Assembly: GCF_004801295.1 (NCBI RefSeq)
Contig: NZ_SSOC01000002.1
Location: 372,001-436,000 of the forward strand
DNA from: Pseudothauera nasutitermitis
GTDB taxonomy: Bacteria > Pseudomonadota > Gammaproteobacteria > Burkholderiales > Rhodocyclaceae
Direction: 5' to 3'
Length of the DNA stretch: 64,000 nucleotides
How positions within the stretch are numbered: position 1 is the stretch's first letter; each line of letters opens with the position of its first letter. The notes below the pieces were generated by a model that was not told where the DNA came from, did not search any database, and saw only the letters and a program-made list of their open reading frames with translations. The position numbers and the translations under genes are program-made. This document shows, piece by piece, positions 25,484-33,972 of the stretch.

Positions 25484-26694
25484 GCCCGCGCCTCCGCCGT
25501 GTTTCGCGTGCCGGTAATTGACTGCCGCCGGCTCGCCACCAGATCGGCCGCGTCACGCACCGGCTTGTCCTCGGTGTGGACGTAGTGCATGAACATCGCC
25601 ACGGTCTTGTGACCCGTCAGCGCCATGCCTACCTTGGTCGGCACGCCCGAATTGGCAATGTCGGTCGCGGCGCGGTGGCGAATGCCGTGCGTGCCGACAT
25701 GCGGCACGCCAGCGGCCTTGAGCACCCGGCACCAGCCGCCGTAATACTCGCCGTGGGTCAGGTGCTTGGTCGGGTCATTGGGCGACGGCAGGACGTAGGG
25801 GCAGCCCTCCCGGCGCGGTGCCGTCGAAAGCAGCCGATAGGCTTCCTCACTCATAGGCTTGGAAATGCCACCGGTCTTGCTGTCCGGCCACACCACGCGC
25901 CGCCTCTCGAAGTCCAGCCAATCCCATTCGAGCGGGCAGATTTCAGAGCGGCGACCGGAAAACTCGAATTGCAGGCGGATCGCCAGCGGGATGACGTAGT
26001 TCTCCGTTTCCTCCGGCTCCAGCTCTCCCGCTTCCATCTTTTCCAGGTGGCGAAAGAGCAGCACCAGTTCGTCATCTACGATGAGCCGGGTTTCCTTGCC
26101 GGGCGGGAACATCGGAACATGGCGGCACGGATTCGTGCCGTCAGGGCGCAGCCCCCACACTTCGGCCAGGTTGAACATCTTGCGCAGCACGCCGAAAGTG
26201 CGGTTGGCCTCGGCCGGCTTGTAGGCCAGCTTCTTCATCAGCGCAGCTACGTCCGGGCGCTTCACGTCCTGCACCTTCATCCGTCCCATGATCGGAATGA
26301 TGCAGCGGTCAATGACGCCCTGATAGCCGCGCTGCGTGCTGGGCTTGTTGCGCTGCTTGGAGTAGTCCTCCATGAAGGTGGTGCAATATTCCTTCATGGT
26401 CGGAGCCTTGCGGGCGGCCGACTTGGCTGCGCTGGGGTCGCCGCCCCGGCGAACCTCGGCCAGCCAGTCTTGCGCCATCACGCGGGCCTGCTCCACGGTC
26501 AGCTCCCCGAACAGGCCCAAGGCGGGCTTGCGGCGCTCACCGGCATTCGTGCGGTACTGGAGCATGAACACCCGGCGGCCCGCCGGAGTAATCTTGCATA
26601 GGAAGCCGGGCACCACGGTATCCCGCAGTTCGACGGCCTTGGCCTGGGGTTGCGCCGACTCCACGGCGGTCTTGGTGAGTTTGATTTTTGCCAT
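25480..26694 (-). CDS. int: Tyrosine integrase of the ICE
   Basis: A 404-residue phage-type integrase that should insert and excise the element. The N-terminal arm-binding domain starts near GFLCKITPAGRR, a SAM-like core-binding domain covers about 95-185, and the catalytic domain has the first Arg in FSGRRSEICPLEW, HGIRHR (HxxR), TGHK and the nucleophile Tyr in FMHYVHTE. The ATG follows GAGGAG. It lies at the very edge of the element, reading inward. Confidence 0.95.
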   Translation of the reverse strand: MAKIKLTKTAVESAQPQAKAVELRDTVVPGFLCKITPAGRRVFMLQYRTNAGERRKPALGLFGELTVEQARVMAQDWLAEVRRGGDPSAAKSAARKAPTMKEYCTTFMEDYSKQRNKPSTQRGYQGVIDRCIIPIMGRMKVQDVKRPDVAALMKKLAYKPAEANRTFGVLRKMFNLAEVWGLRPDGTNPCRHVPMFPPGKETRLIVDDELVLLFRHLEKMEAGELEPEETENYVIPLAIRLQFEFSGRRSEICPLEWDWLDFERRRVVWPDSKTGGISKPMSEEAYRLLSTAPRREGCPYVLPSPNDPTKHLTHGEYYGGWCRVLKAAGVPHVGTHGIRHRAATDIANSGVPTKVGMALTGHKTVAMFMHYVHTEDKPVRDAADLVASRRQSITGTRNTAEARA

Positions 26695-26868
26695 GATGAC
26701 TCCTCGGAAACCTCGGTTTCCAAGAGCCGTATGGGGGCCACGAGGACGGAAACCGGGTCAAGTTTCGGAAAGCACCGGCATATGTTGAACTCGCCTAAGT
26801 TATTGATAAACCTGCTGTAGCGGGCTTGGGCGTAGTCCAGCGAATTACCGGGCTGGAGTCATGTTGAA

Positions 26869-26876
26869 ATAAAAAA
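26869..26876. other. Candidate attachment core (ataaaaaa)
   Basis: The reverse complement, TTTTTTAT, fits the TTTTTYAT core known for Tn4371-family ICEs. It lies 175 bases outside the integrase start, as expected for an element end. The partner copy should be beyond the left edge of the window. Poly-A makes chance matches easy. Confidence 0.4.
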
Positions 26877-26898
26877 AAGGATTTGGCTCAATTCCTAA

Positions 26899-26930
26899 AA
26901 ACGGCACCCAGAACCGGGTGCCGTTTCTTT
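26899..26930 (-). terminator. Bidirectional intrinsic terminator
   Basis: Arms aaacggcaccc and gggtgccgttt pair around the loop agaacc, with T-rich DNA on the right and A-rich on the left. It sits just past the end of the remnant at 26949. Confidence 0.7.
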
Positions 26931-26948
26931 TCCCGCAGCCGTTCGGGC

Positions 26949-27110
26949 TCACTGCGCGCCGAACACTTCCCCCTGTGTCCGCGCGTCGAGGATGTTCTCG
27001 GCCCATTGCTCCAGTTTGGCCGAGGCGGCCTTTTGCAGACGATCGGTGCCGGCGGTATCGAGCGGATCGAAGCGGCGGATGAACTGGCGGGAAAGCACGG
27101 TCAAGGTAGC
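26949..27110 (-). pseudogene. 3' remnant of an unidentified gene at the ICE junction
   Basis: The minus-strand frame ending at 26949 reads like a natural protein C-terminus (RRFDPLDTAGTDRLQKAASAKLEQWAENILDARTQGEVF) and is followed by a terminator, yet no plausible 5' part is present. The tail resembles the end of some Rpn/transposase-like nuclease proteins, but this likeness is weak. It is probably a gene truncated by the element or an earlier insertion. Confidence 0.35.
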
Positions 27111-27290
27111 TGAACGACAGGAAGGAAAAACGCTCGCCGCCGAGTTCCGGCCGCTCGCGGATACGCCGGCTGCCGGCTTTTTTCGGCTGCGCATCCGTCG
27201 GCACATCGTCGGCAAGCGCTGCCCCAAACCTTGCACTCGTCATGCTTTCATGGAAAATGCAAGTACCGGCACACGTCTGGAGTCCCTGCG

Positions 27291-29342
27291 ATGGAACATT
27301 GCGACCTTGTCATGAAGGGCGGCATTACCAGCGGTGTCATCTACCCCAAGCTGATCGCGCGCCTCGCCACCAGGTACGAATTCAAGAACATCGGCGGCAC
27401 CTCCGCCGGTGCCATCGCCGCAGGGGCCTGCGCGGCCGCCGAATACGGCCGCCACAACGGGCATCCCCAGGCTTTCGATGAACTGGCGAAGCTGCCGGAG
27501 CAGTTGAGCGAGCCGACCACCCCCGATGGGCGGTCGAAGCTTTTTTCCCTGTTCCAGCCCGCCGATGCGCTACGGCCGCATTTTGCCGTGCTGGTCCGCG
27601 CCCTGAATACCCAGCCACCGGATGCAGTGCTGGCGGTGCTGATCGGGCTGGCGGGCATGTACAAAGGGCTGCTGGGCATTGGCCTGGTACTGGGCAGCCT
27701 GCTGTGCTGGCCTTTCGTTGCGGCATTCTCGCCGGCCACCGGTTCGTGGCAGACCTCCGTGCTGGCCTTGTGCATGATGCTGCTGGTAGCCGGTTTCGTG
27801 GTGGCCGGCTTCAACCGTGTGCTGCACGGACGGCCCTGGCAAACCGTGCTTCTGGCCGCCACGCTGGTAGTGCTGATCACGCTGCTGCTGGCCGGAGCCA
27901 CCGGGCAAGCCGTGCGCTGGCACCAGCCGGCCCTGGCATTGGGCATGGTAGTGGTCGGACTGCTGTTCCTGACCCTGCTGCTCACCCTGGCGAGCGTGCT
28001 GTTTGCACGCGACCTGCTGGCCGGCCTGCACGGCAACTTCTACGGCCTGTGCAGCGGCCAGACACCGACCCAAACCAGCGAAGCCACCCAGCAGGGCCTG
28101 ACCGACTGGCTGACGGCCTACTTCGACGGGCTGGCCGGCCTGTCGCCGGAAGACGGGCCGCTCACCTTCGCCCATTTATGGGGGCACGACGGCAACGATC
28201 CCACCTGCAAACGCGCCATCAACCTCGAAGTGATGACCTCGGCGATCAGCCAGCAGATGGTTTATGGCATTCCCTTCCGGCCCGGCACACCACCGTTCTA
28301 TTACGATCCGGAAGAATGGGCGCGGCTGTTTCCGAAATCGGTGATGGATCACCTGGCAAGCTTGCGGCAACGCGACGCCGGATCCGACGGCGGCGAAACC
28401 GCATCCCTGCAGGTTGAAAGCCCCACCGGCAAACCCTTGTTTCCGCTGCCCAGGGATGGCGCCCTGCCGGTCGTGGTGGCCATACGGATGAGCCTGAGCT
28501 TTCCCGTGCTGCTGTCGGCCGTGCCGCTGCATGCCATCGACTGGAGCCTCAAGGAAAGCAAGATACGCCGCCAACAACGGCTACCGATTCCCGCCAAGCG
28601 GGTCTGGTTTTCCGATGGCGGCATCGGCAGCAACATGCCGCTGCACATGTTCGACGCGTTGCTGCCCGGGCACCCGACCTTCGCCGTCAACCTGAAACCC
28701 GAGCATGTGGACCACCCTATCGCCACGCCCGAGCAACCGGACAACAACGGCGGCCGCATCTACCTGCCCAACGACAACCGGGGCGGTCGCCAGCGTTACT
28801 GGCCGGATCCGGAAGACAAGACGCCGCTGGGCGGACTCATCGGCTTTGTAGGCAGCATCGTCAATACCATGCAGAACTGGCGGGACGAAATCATGTTCCC
28901 CTACCCCGGCTTTCGCGACCGCATCATCCAGATCAGCCAGCGCACGGATGAAGGCGGGCTGAACCTGGACATGCCCGAGGCGAGCATCACGGCCCTGGGC
29001 AACGCGGGCGAAATGGCGGCGGACAGGCTGATCGACCGCTTCCATCCCGAAGGCGGCCAGCAGGGCTTGGGCTGGGACAAGCATCTGGAAGCGCGGCTGG
29101 CGACCTTCCTCGGCACGATGCAACCGGGCAGCGCTGCCCTGGCCCCGGTACTGGACGCCACCATCTGGCGCGTCATCGTGGAGGAACGTTTGCCTAGATA
29201 CAGCAAGGCTAGGCGCAAGCTGGCGACGGATTTCCTGGAGGGTGTGCAGGCACTGGGCAAGCTGGGCCAGCCGCGCGGTATTTCTCTGGACAAGGATGCG
29301 CCACGGCCGCTGGCGCAGGTGAGGATTGCGCCGAGGATTTGA
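27291..29342 (+). CDS. Patatin-like phospholipase with four predicted TM helices
   Basis: A 683-residue patatin-family lipase. The oxyanion/glycine motif GGITSGVIYP is at residues 10-19, the nucleophile elbow GTSAG near 43-47, and the catalytic Asp lies in WFSDGGIGSNMP near residue 445. Between the elbow and the Asp is a block of four hydrophobic segments (about residues 122-265), not seen in small soluble patatins, which implies membrane anchoring. The start at 27291 (MEHCDLVMKGG) was chosen because patatin motifs begin at once. No cyclase or other signalling gene lies beside it. Substrate and role are unknown; a defence or membrane-damage role is a possibility. Confidence 0.85.
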   Translation: MEHCDLVMKGGITSGVIYPKLIARLATRYEFKNIGGTSAGAIAAGACAAAEYGRHNGHPQAFDELAKLPEQLSEPTTPDGRSKLFSLFQPADALRPHFAVLVRALNTQPPDAVLAVLIGLAGMYKGLLGIGLVLGSLLCWPFVAAFSPATGSWQTSVLALCMMLLVAGFVVAGFNRVLHGRPWQTVLLAATLVVLITLLLAGATGQAVRWHQPALALGMVVVGLLFLTLLLTLASVLFARDLLAGLHGNFYGLCSGQTPTQTSEATQQGLTDWLTAYFDGLAGLSPEDGPLTFAHLWGHDGNDPTCKRAINLEVMTSAISQQMVYGIPFRPGTPPFYYDPEEWARLFPKSVMDHLASLRQRDAGSDGGETASLQVESPTGKPLFPLPRDGALPVVVAIRMSLSFPVLLSAVPLHAIDWSLKESKIRRQQRLPIPAKRVWFSDGGIGSNMPLHMFDALLPGHPTFAVNLKPEHVDHPIATPEQPDNNGGRIYLPNDNRGGRQRYWPDPEDKTPLGGLIGFVGSIVNTMQNWRDEIMFPYPGFRDRIIQISQRTDEGGLNLDMPEASITALGNAGEMAADRLIDRFHPEGGQQGLGWDKHLEARLATFLGTMQPGSAALAPVLDATIWRVIVEERLPRYSKARRKLATDFLEGVQALGKLGQPRGISLDKDAPRPLAQVRIAPRI

Positions 29343-29636
29343 TAGCAGTGTGGAGATGACCGCTTGTCGGCCGGAGCTGCCTCTGAGGGTGATTCGACTC
29401 GATGGCCGGTGTGGCGTGGATTGCTGTCGTTGACGGAAAGCGTGGCTCGAAGGTAAGTTGGCCCGGCGGCGAGTTTACCCATTCGCTTCACTGCTTTCAC
29501 ACTGATAAATAGGGGGCAGTGAAGAAGGGCTCATTCAGCGAGGAGCAAATGTGTCGAATAGATTTTGACGCCGATGATGACTGAAACATGACAGCTTCAA
29601 TTCTGCATCATCGTCAAATGAAGTACTCCTCATTTT

Positions 29637-30764
29637 CTACACTATCACAAGCAATGCTTCCGCACGTTCGTCAGAAGTTTCCTGTATGAAGGCGGATACC
29701 AGCCGGATCACTTGGTGTGTAACGTAGGTGAGGTGGTGATTCATGTCGGCTTTCACCCAAGTGGCGGGCGATCCATGTGAGACTTGGCGGCGCGCGCAAT
29801 CGTCGAGATACGCATCGCCAATGCAGTAGCTGCGTCCCCGGAACCGCGAATCGGATCGAACAAGGGCGGCAAGATCATGGTATTGGGCATAGTCTTTTAC
29901 TGGGTGAAGCAGTCCGTGTCCCCGAAAATAGAGAATCTTGTCCCCGGCCGTGTACCGTATCTTCGCATTCATGTACTTGTTCGGCCCAAGATCGCTGAAA
30001 TCCGGATGAATCACACCGTAGTCGCCATAGATGGGTTTGAAATCGTCCGGCATGTCGCGCCACAGGGCTGACCAGAGGTGAAGTTCGGTCCTGGTTATCT
30101 CTTTCATGTCGTCCTTTCCCACCTCTGTCACCGTCTTGAGGGCGGATGATCCGGCAACGATCACGCTTCGGTAGTCACGGATGCGCTCGTTGTGCCACAG
30201 GAAGGAAAACACGACATCGACAATTTCAGAAACCGTATTATCGCCCACATTTTCAAAGTCCAGCACAAGATCAACGTCCTGTGCTCGAAGTCCCATCTGG
30301 GCGGTACGTTCAAGAATTGTTCCCCAGGTTTCATCAATGAGGTAATCCGCCAGATCGTCGCGTCGCAGGCGGAATGCGAATCCCTTCCCAAAGGTCGCGG
30401 CAAGTTTGCCGAATTCATCCCACAGATCATCATTCCGTTCCAAGCCATAGACCGGGGTAACGGTGCGCCCCAGAGACTTCAGAAGGCGATATCCGTAAAT
30501 GGTTGCGTTAGTCCCATCCTCAAGGATTTCGTCGGGAAGCAGTCCGAAGAAGTCAACAAAAACTTCTCCAAGCGGTACATGCTTCATGACGTAATTGCAG
30601 AACTTGAAAACGTGCTCCTCAGTCCTGTTCTTCCGGGGATTAGCTGGCATTGCCTCTATGAGAGGCTTGACAATGTCCCGCACGCTTGAGCTGAGCGCCC
30701 CTACCGCGCGAAGATCATTGAGTTTTCCTTTGATGATAGGCACATACACGGGAACTGAGGTCAT
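29637..30764 (-). CDS. T4 beta-family protein, third gene of HigBA-like module
   Basis: A 375-residue protein of the phage T4 beta protein family. It opens VPVYVPIIKGKLNDLRAVGAL, followed by KPLIEAMP, and has blocks such as DLVLDFENVGDN, RSVIVAGSSAL and YGDYGVIHPDFSD, consistent with a TIM-barrel-like beta/alpha protein. Biochemical function is unknown. Its ATG overlaps the stop of the HigA-ImmA gene (30761-30764), so the two are translationally coupled. Relatives often occur beside XRE or ImmA-type genes in accessory regions. Confidence 0.8.
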   Translation of the reverse strand: MTSVPVYVPIIKGKLNDLRAVGALSSSVRDIVKPLIEAMPANPRKNRTEEHVFKFCNYVMKHVPLGEVFVDFFGLLPDEILEDGTNATIYGYRLLKSLGRTVTPVYGLERNDDLWDEFGKLAATFGKGFAFRLRRDDLADYLIDETWGTILERTAQMGLRAQDVDLVLDFENVGDNTVSEIVDVVFSFLWHNERIRDYRSVIVAGSSALKTVTEVGKDDMKEITRTELHLWSALWRDMPDDFKPIYGDYGVIHPDFSDLGPNKYMNAKIRYTAGDKILYFRGHGLLHPVKDYAQYHDLAALVRSDSRFRGRSYCIGDAYLDDCARRQVSHGSPATWVKADMNHHLTYVTHQVIRLVSAFIQETSDERAEALLVIV

Positions 30765-32017
30765 TCTTCCTTCCCCTCGTCTTGCAGAAGATCGTCGAAC
30801 TGTTTGCGGACTTCGCCTTGTCCAAGAAACTCGCGGAATTGATTGTATTTCCCGCTTTCGAACTGAATACGACCGGCGACAATCGCCGGGTGAATATGGA
30901 GTTGGTCAGCGAGTTCCTGAATCGACTCGCGCGAAGGCGCAAGCCGTGCTGGGCTGCGTTCCCATACGGCCCTCTTGATGAGGGCGTCACGCGCTACTCG
31001 GTTTGCTTCGTTCTCTTTTGCGTCTGGAGTGCGTTCGGATGTCGCGATGCGTTCGATCCTGTCAACGAAGGCACTCCCCGATTCGTTCAAGTGTCTCCAC
31101 ACATGCGCCACTTCATGCAGTAGCGTAAACCAAAAATAGTCGATGCGGTCGATGCGGAGCGTGAGACCGATCACCGGTCGCCCGTTTGTGGAAAGGAGTG
31201 CCGCGCCATCAAAGATCGCATTGCGGAGTCGTTGTTCAATGACCACTACGATGCCAAGCTTTGCGAGAAACTCAACGGCGAGGCGAGGGCCATTGTCGAG
31301 CCAACTGAGCCGGGCAAGATCGCGGAGCGTCTCAGCGGTGATCTTGGCCGGATCGAACTTGGGCAGCGAGGCGCCAGCTTCACGCGCCCGCATGAGGATC
31401 CGGGCCGTCCAGGCCAACGTCGGGTAGTATGACTTCTCGTCGATCGCAATGCCTTGGAATCTGCGCCGGAATAGTACTGCTTCCGGCTCTTTGGGAAGGA
31501 CCTGGGCTAGGAAAGACTGAAGCCGCTCCTGCACTGTTGCACCGGTGACGCGAACGCTCTGAAACCATCCTCTGCGCTCCATCTCCCTCACGGGAAATTG
31601 TTTCCAGTCGATTGTTTCCCGATCCGTAACGGCAATAGGCACTTGGTTTTTCGGAAGTTCCGATCCGATGAGCACATCCGCCGGGATACCAAGGCCGACG
31701 GAGAGGGCGCGGATCATCTGCACGGTGAGCGGGCGTTTACCGGCGAGTACTTCGGAAACGCGGCTTCGGCTGCCGATCATGGATACGAGGTCGCGCTGAC
31801 GAAGCCCTTGTTCGGCCATCCTAAACTCAATTACCTCAAGCGGATCAAGCTCATCAAACGTGAACGCACGCTTCTCGTAGTCCTCAATGAGGACAGCAAG
31901 CAGTTCCAGGCGTTCAGCTTCAGCCGTACCCGAACACGGGTCCAGTGCGACGAGAGACTCAGCCTCCTGGAGTGCTCGGGTGTGTTCCGCTTTCGTCCGT
32001 AAGACCTTATATTCCAT
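30761..32017 (-). CDS. higA: HigA-like antitoxin fused to ImmA/IrrE-type metallopeptidase
   Basis: A 418-residue two-domain protein. Residues 1-110 form a HigA-type antitoxin: an N-terminal helical part, then an XRE helix-turn-helix (MAEQGLRQRDLVSMIGSRSRVSEVLAGKRPLTVQMIRALSVGLGI). The C-terminal half is an ImmA/IrrE-like zinc peptidase domain with the HEXXH motif in FTLLHEVAHVWRHL. In other systems such domains cleave repressors. It begins one base after the HigB-like toxin gene stops, the inverted toxin-first order of higBA. Confidence 0.88.
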   Translation of the reverse strand: MEYKVLRTKAEHTRALQEAESLVALDPCSGTAEAERLELLAVLIEDYEKRAFTFDELDPLEVIEFRMAEQGLRQRDLVSMIGSRSRVSEVLAGKRPLTVQMIRALSVGLGIPADVLIGSELPKNQVPIAVTDRETIDWKQFPVREMERRGWFQSVRVTGATVQERLQSFLAQVLPKEPEAVLFRRRFQGIAIDEKSYYPTLAWTARILMRAREAGASLPKFDPAKITAETLRDLARLSWLDNGPRLAVEFLAKLGIVVVIEQRLRNAIFDGAALLSTNGRPVIGLTLRIDRIDYFWFTLLHEVAHVWRHLNESGSAFVDRIERIATSERTPDAKENEANRVARDALIKRAVWERSPARLAPSRESIQELADQLHIHPAIVAGRIQFESGKYNQFREFLGQGEVRKQFDDLLQDEGKEE

Positions 32018-32018
32018 T

Positions 32019-32303
32019 CTAAAACTCTCGTTTGCTGTATTCGGCGTGTGTTCCGATCCACTTTACGGCCACCACCCCAACGTTGAATGCCATCTGGGCC
32101 ACCAGTCGGTACTCATTTCCCCGCACATTGAAAATCACGACGTTCTCCGGGAGGAAACTAGCCGACACGTATCGCGCCTTGATGTCGTGCGTCGTCGCCC
32201 ACTGGCTCTGCTTCGCATCGCTGAGCCAGTTAGCGATCCACTTCCGGCAGTCAGGATGTTCCCTGCAAAACTCGTTCAACAAACCAAGGCCCATCACTCT
32301 CAT
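32019..32303 (-). CDS. higB: HigB-type mRNA interferase toxin
   Basis: A 94-residue toxin of the HigB group in the RelE superfamily. Diagnostic blocks are WIANWLSDAKQSQWATTHDIKARY, VSASFLPENVVIFNVRGNEYRLVAQMAF and VVAVKWIGTHAEYSK, the last matching the conserved HigB C-terminus. Ribosome-dependent mRNA cleavage is the known family activity. The start at 32303 is set by a GGAG ten bases upstream; longer forms have no support. Confidence 0.88.
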   Translation of the reverse strand: MRVMGLGLLNEFCREHPDCRKWIANWLSDAKQSQWATTHDIKARYVSASFLPENVVIFNVRGNEYRLVAQMAFNVGVVAVKWIGTHAEYSKREF

Positions 32304-32763
32304 GAAGGAATTGCTCCATAGACATCCGCCCCTCAGATGTGTTCCAGATATGGAACGTCGATCATTGTTCCCAAATGTGTAACACCTGTCAACAAACACA
32401 TTATCAACGTCGAACTCCTCTGCTGCCTCCCTGATAGTCCGCCCCAATGGCCCGCCTCTTGGCAAACGTCCAGCTCTGATCAACACATGGTTCCCGGTCT
32501 GAATCAAACGGCGGGGCGCTGGCGCCACGGGCGTCGGCAGTGTGGAGGCCGAAGTGTGAGCTCGCAGGAGAGGCGCGGCCACGCGCAGTCGAAGCACCAA
32601 CGACGGCAAATCCCACTACACCGGGCGGCCAGTCAAATCCCGACCATCGGCCGCTTCGGCCGATCAGCAGACTCTCTTTCTTCTCAGTTCCGCCCCCCAT
32701 CAACTCCTGACCCCATTACACTCCGGAAACGGTAAGTTGGGGAGCGCACTTGCACGCAGCAAG
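32304..32763. other. Intergenic region, no gene recognised
   Basis: About 460 bases upstream of higB. It should contain the promoter of that operon near 32310-32400. The right part is GC-rich and carries open frames with no protein character. Confidence 0.4.
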
Positions 32764-32941
32764 CTATGCCGCCTTCTTCAGTTCTGCATCCAGCGTCGCG
32801 AGCGGCGAGCCCCAGCGACGGGATCGGCGCCTACCGTTCCCGCAGGGCATCCAGCACGGCCTCGGCGTAAGCCACATCGTGGGCTTGCCGTAGGCCAGCA
32901 GGCCGGCACACTGCTACCGAGTTGTCGAGCACGAAGCTCAT
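32764..32941 (-). pseudogene. vapC: vapC toxin remnant (PIN domain, internally deleted)
   Basis: The frame starts as a PIN-domain toxin (MSFVLDNSVA) and continues to AYAEAVLDALRER, where it stops. The true PIN C-terminus (TLDAELKKAA, stop at 32764) follows in another frame. Most of the domain, including its central acidic residues, is missing. It overlaps the vapB remnant, keeping the original operon layout. Confidence 0.7.
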
Positions 32942-33182
32942 GCCCGGCCTTCGCTGATCAACGCCTTGATATCTACTCCCTTGACGGGCTGCGCAGCACA
33001 CATGAACTGGCGCATCGCTTCGACGGCCGCCACAGCATCCGCTTGCTTGCCGCCTTCGGCCGGTACCAGATCGGCAACCGGCCGCCACGCAGGGTAATCG
33101 TGTAGCGCTTGCCTGCCTGCACGCCGCGGAGCAATTCCGGCAACTTGGTCTTGGCCTCATACGAGCCGATTTCAAGACTCAT
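32938..33182 (-). pseudogene. vapB: vapB/Phd-type antitoxin remnant (frameshifted)
   Basis: The first 33 residues (MSLEIGSYEAKTKLPELLRG and on to ITLRG) are a normal Phd/YefM-type antitoxin. A single-base frameshift near 33085 then breaks the frame. The remainder (VADLVPAEGGKQAD ... KALISEGRA) reads on in the shifted frame to a stop that overlaps the vapC start. Both members of the pair are thus dead. Confidence 0.7.
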
Positions 33183-33268
33183 GGCGCTCTCCGGTTGGTA
33201 TAGACCAGTCCGAAGAAACCAAGGACGGTTTTCCCGGAGGCAGGCCGCGCAGCACCGGCCAGTAGGGT

Positions 33269-33559
33269 TCAGTGGTAATCCTGCTCGCGTTGATGGCGAA
33301 TGGCCAACACGATGGCAAGGTCGGCTTGTTCGTCGTAGCTGTAGAGCGCCAGATAGCCGGTATGGCCGCGCGAGATCACGAGTTCGCGCAGACCTTGGGG
33401 CAAGGGGCGGCCCATGCGCGGATGGCGGGCCAGGACGGAGAGTGCATCGAGAATCAGGTCGGTCGTCTCCACCGCATGCGGGGGGTCGGTTTCCAGCAGG
33501 AAATCGACGAGGCGTTCCAGATCGTCGGCCGCTTCCGGTGCGAGCAGCCAGCGGGTCAT
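33269..33559 (-). CDS. parE: ParE/RelE-family toxin
   Basis: A 96-residue toxin of the RelE/ParE superfamily: LAPEAADDLERLVDFLLE, HPRMGRPLPQGLRELVI and AIVLAIRHQREQDY are the standard helices, loop and C-terminal strand. ParE members inhibit gyrase, RelE members cut mRNA; the sequence looks closer to ParE. Its start overlaps the antitoxin stop by four bases. Confidence 0.88.
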   Translation of the reverse strand: MTRWLLAPEAADDLERLVDFLLETDPPHAVETTDLILDALSVLARHPRMGRPLPQGLRELVISRGHTGYLALYSYDEQADLAIVLAIRHQREQDYH

Positions 33560-33855
33560 GTGCTGGATTCCCCATCTCCCAGCGTTTGTGCGGTAGGCCG
33601 GGGCGCTGCCGTGCCACGCACCCGGGCGCGCAGATAGTCCGCGAAGGCAGGGCCGTCAAAGACCTGGCCACTGCGGATCACTTCTTCGCGCGCGCGCAAT
33701 GCACGGGCGACGAATTGATTCTGCGCCTCGGCCCTTTCCAGTTCCGCACCGATGGCCTTGACCATGAAGGCGTGCGGCGTCATGTCCTGACTTGCGGCGG
33801 CCTCTTGCAGACGCTGGCGGGTGGCTTCGTCGAGCTTGACTGACAGGTTGGGCAT
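33556..33855 (-). CDS. parD: Ribbon-helix-helix antitoxin of the ParDE-type pair
   Basis: A 99-residue protein with a CopG-type ribbon-helix-helix at the N-terminus (NLSVKLDEATRQRLQEAAASQDMTPHAFMVKAI) and a flexible, charged C-terminal tail that should bind the toxin. The ATG at 33855 was chosen because the beta-strand begins right after it. It precedes and overlaps parE. Confidence 0.87.
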   Translation of the reverse strand: MPNLSVKLDEATRQRLQEAAASQDMTPHAFMVKAIGAELERAEAQNQFVARALRAREEVIRSGQVFDGPAFADYLRARVRGTAAPRPTAQTLGDGESST

Positions 33856-33972
33856 GGCGAACGCTCTCCGTTTAGGTATTGAAATCCTACTACCTCGACT
33901 ACCCTGCAACAAGGCAGTACAGCGCTGTCCGGCTTCTCCCGGCTCATTCCTCTCGCGATACCGATTCGCCCC

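Larger units (their letters stand above)
26695..27290. other. Integrase-proximal element end and junction, no intact gene
   Basis: This 596-base stretch contains an inverted repeat ggaaacc/ggtttcc (26706-26721) next to the integrase start, a candidate att core (26869-26876), a terminator hairpin and a gene remnant on the minus strand. The left part belongs to the ICE and the right part to the host. Confidence 0.5.

Noticed and set aside
1-26876. Insertion sequences or transposases within the ICE
   Set aside because: No transposase gene or terminal inverted repeat pair was found. The ars and Thoeris blocks show no flanking IS.
32404-32703. A 99-codon minus-strand frame upstream of higB
   Set aside because: Low-complexity composition, no start signal and no recognised motif.
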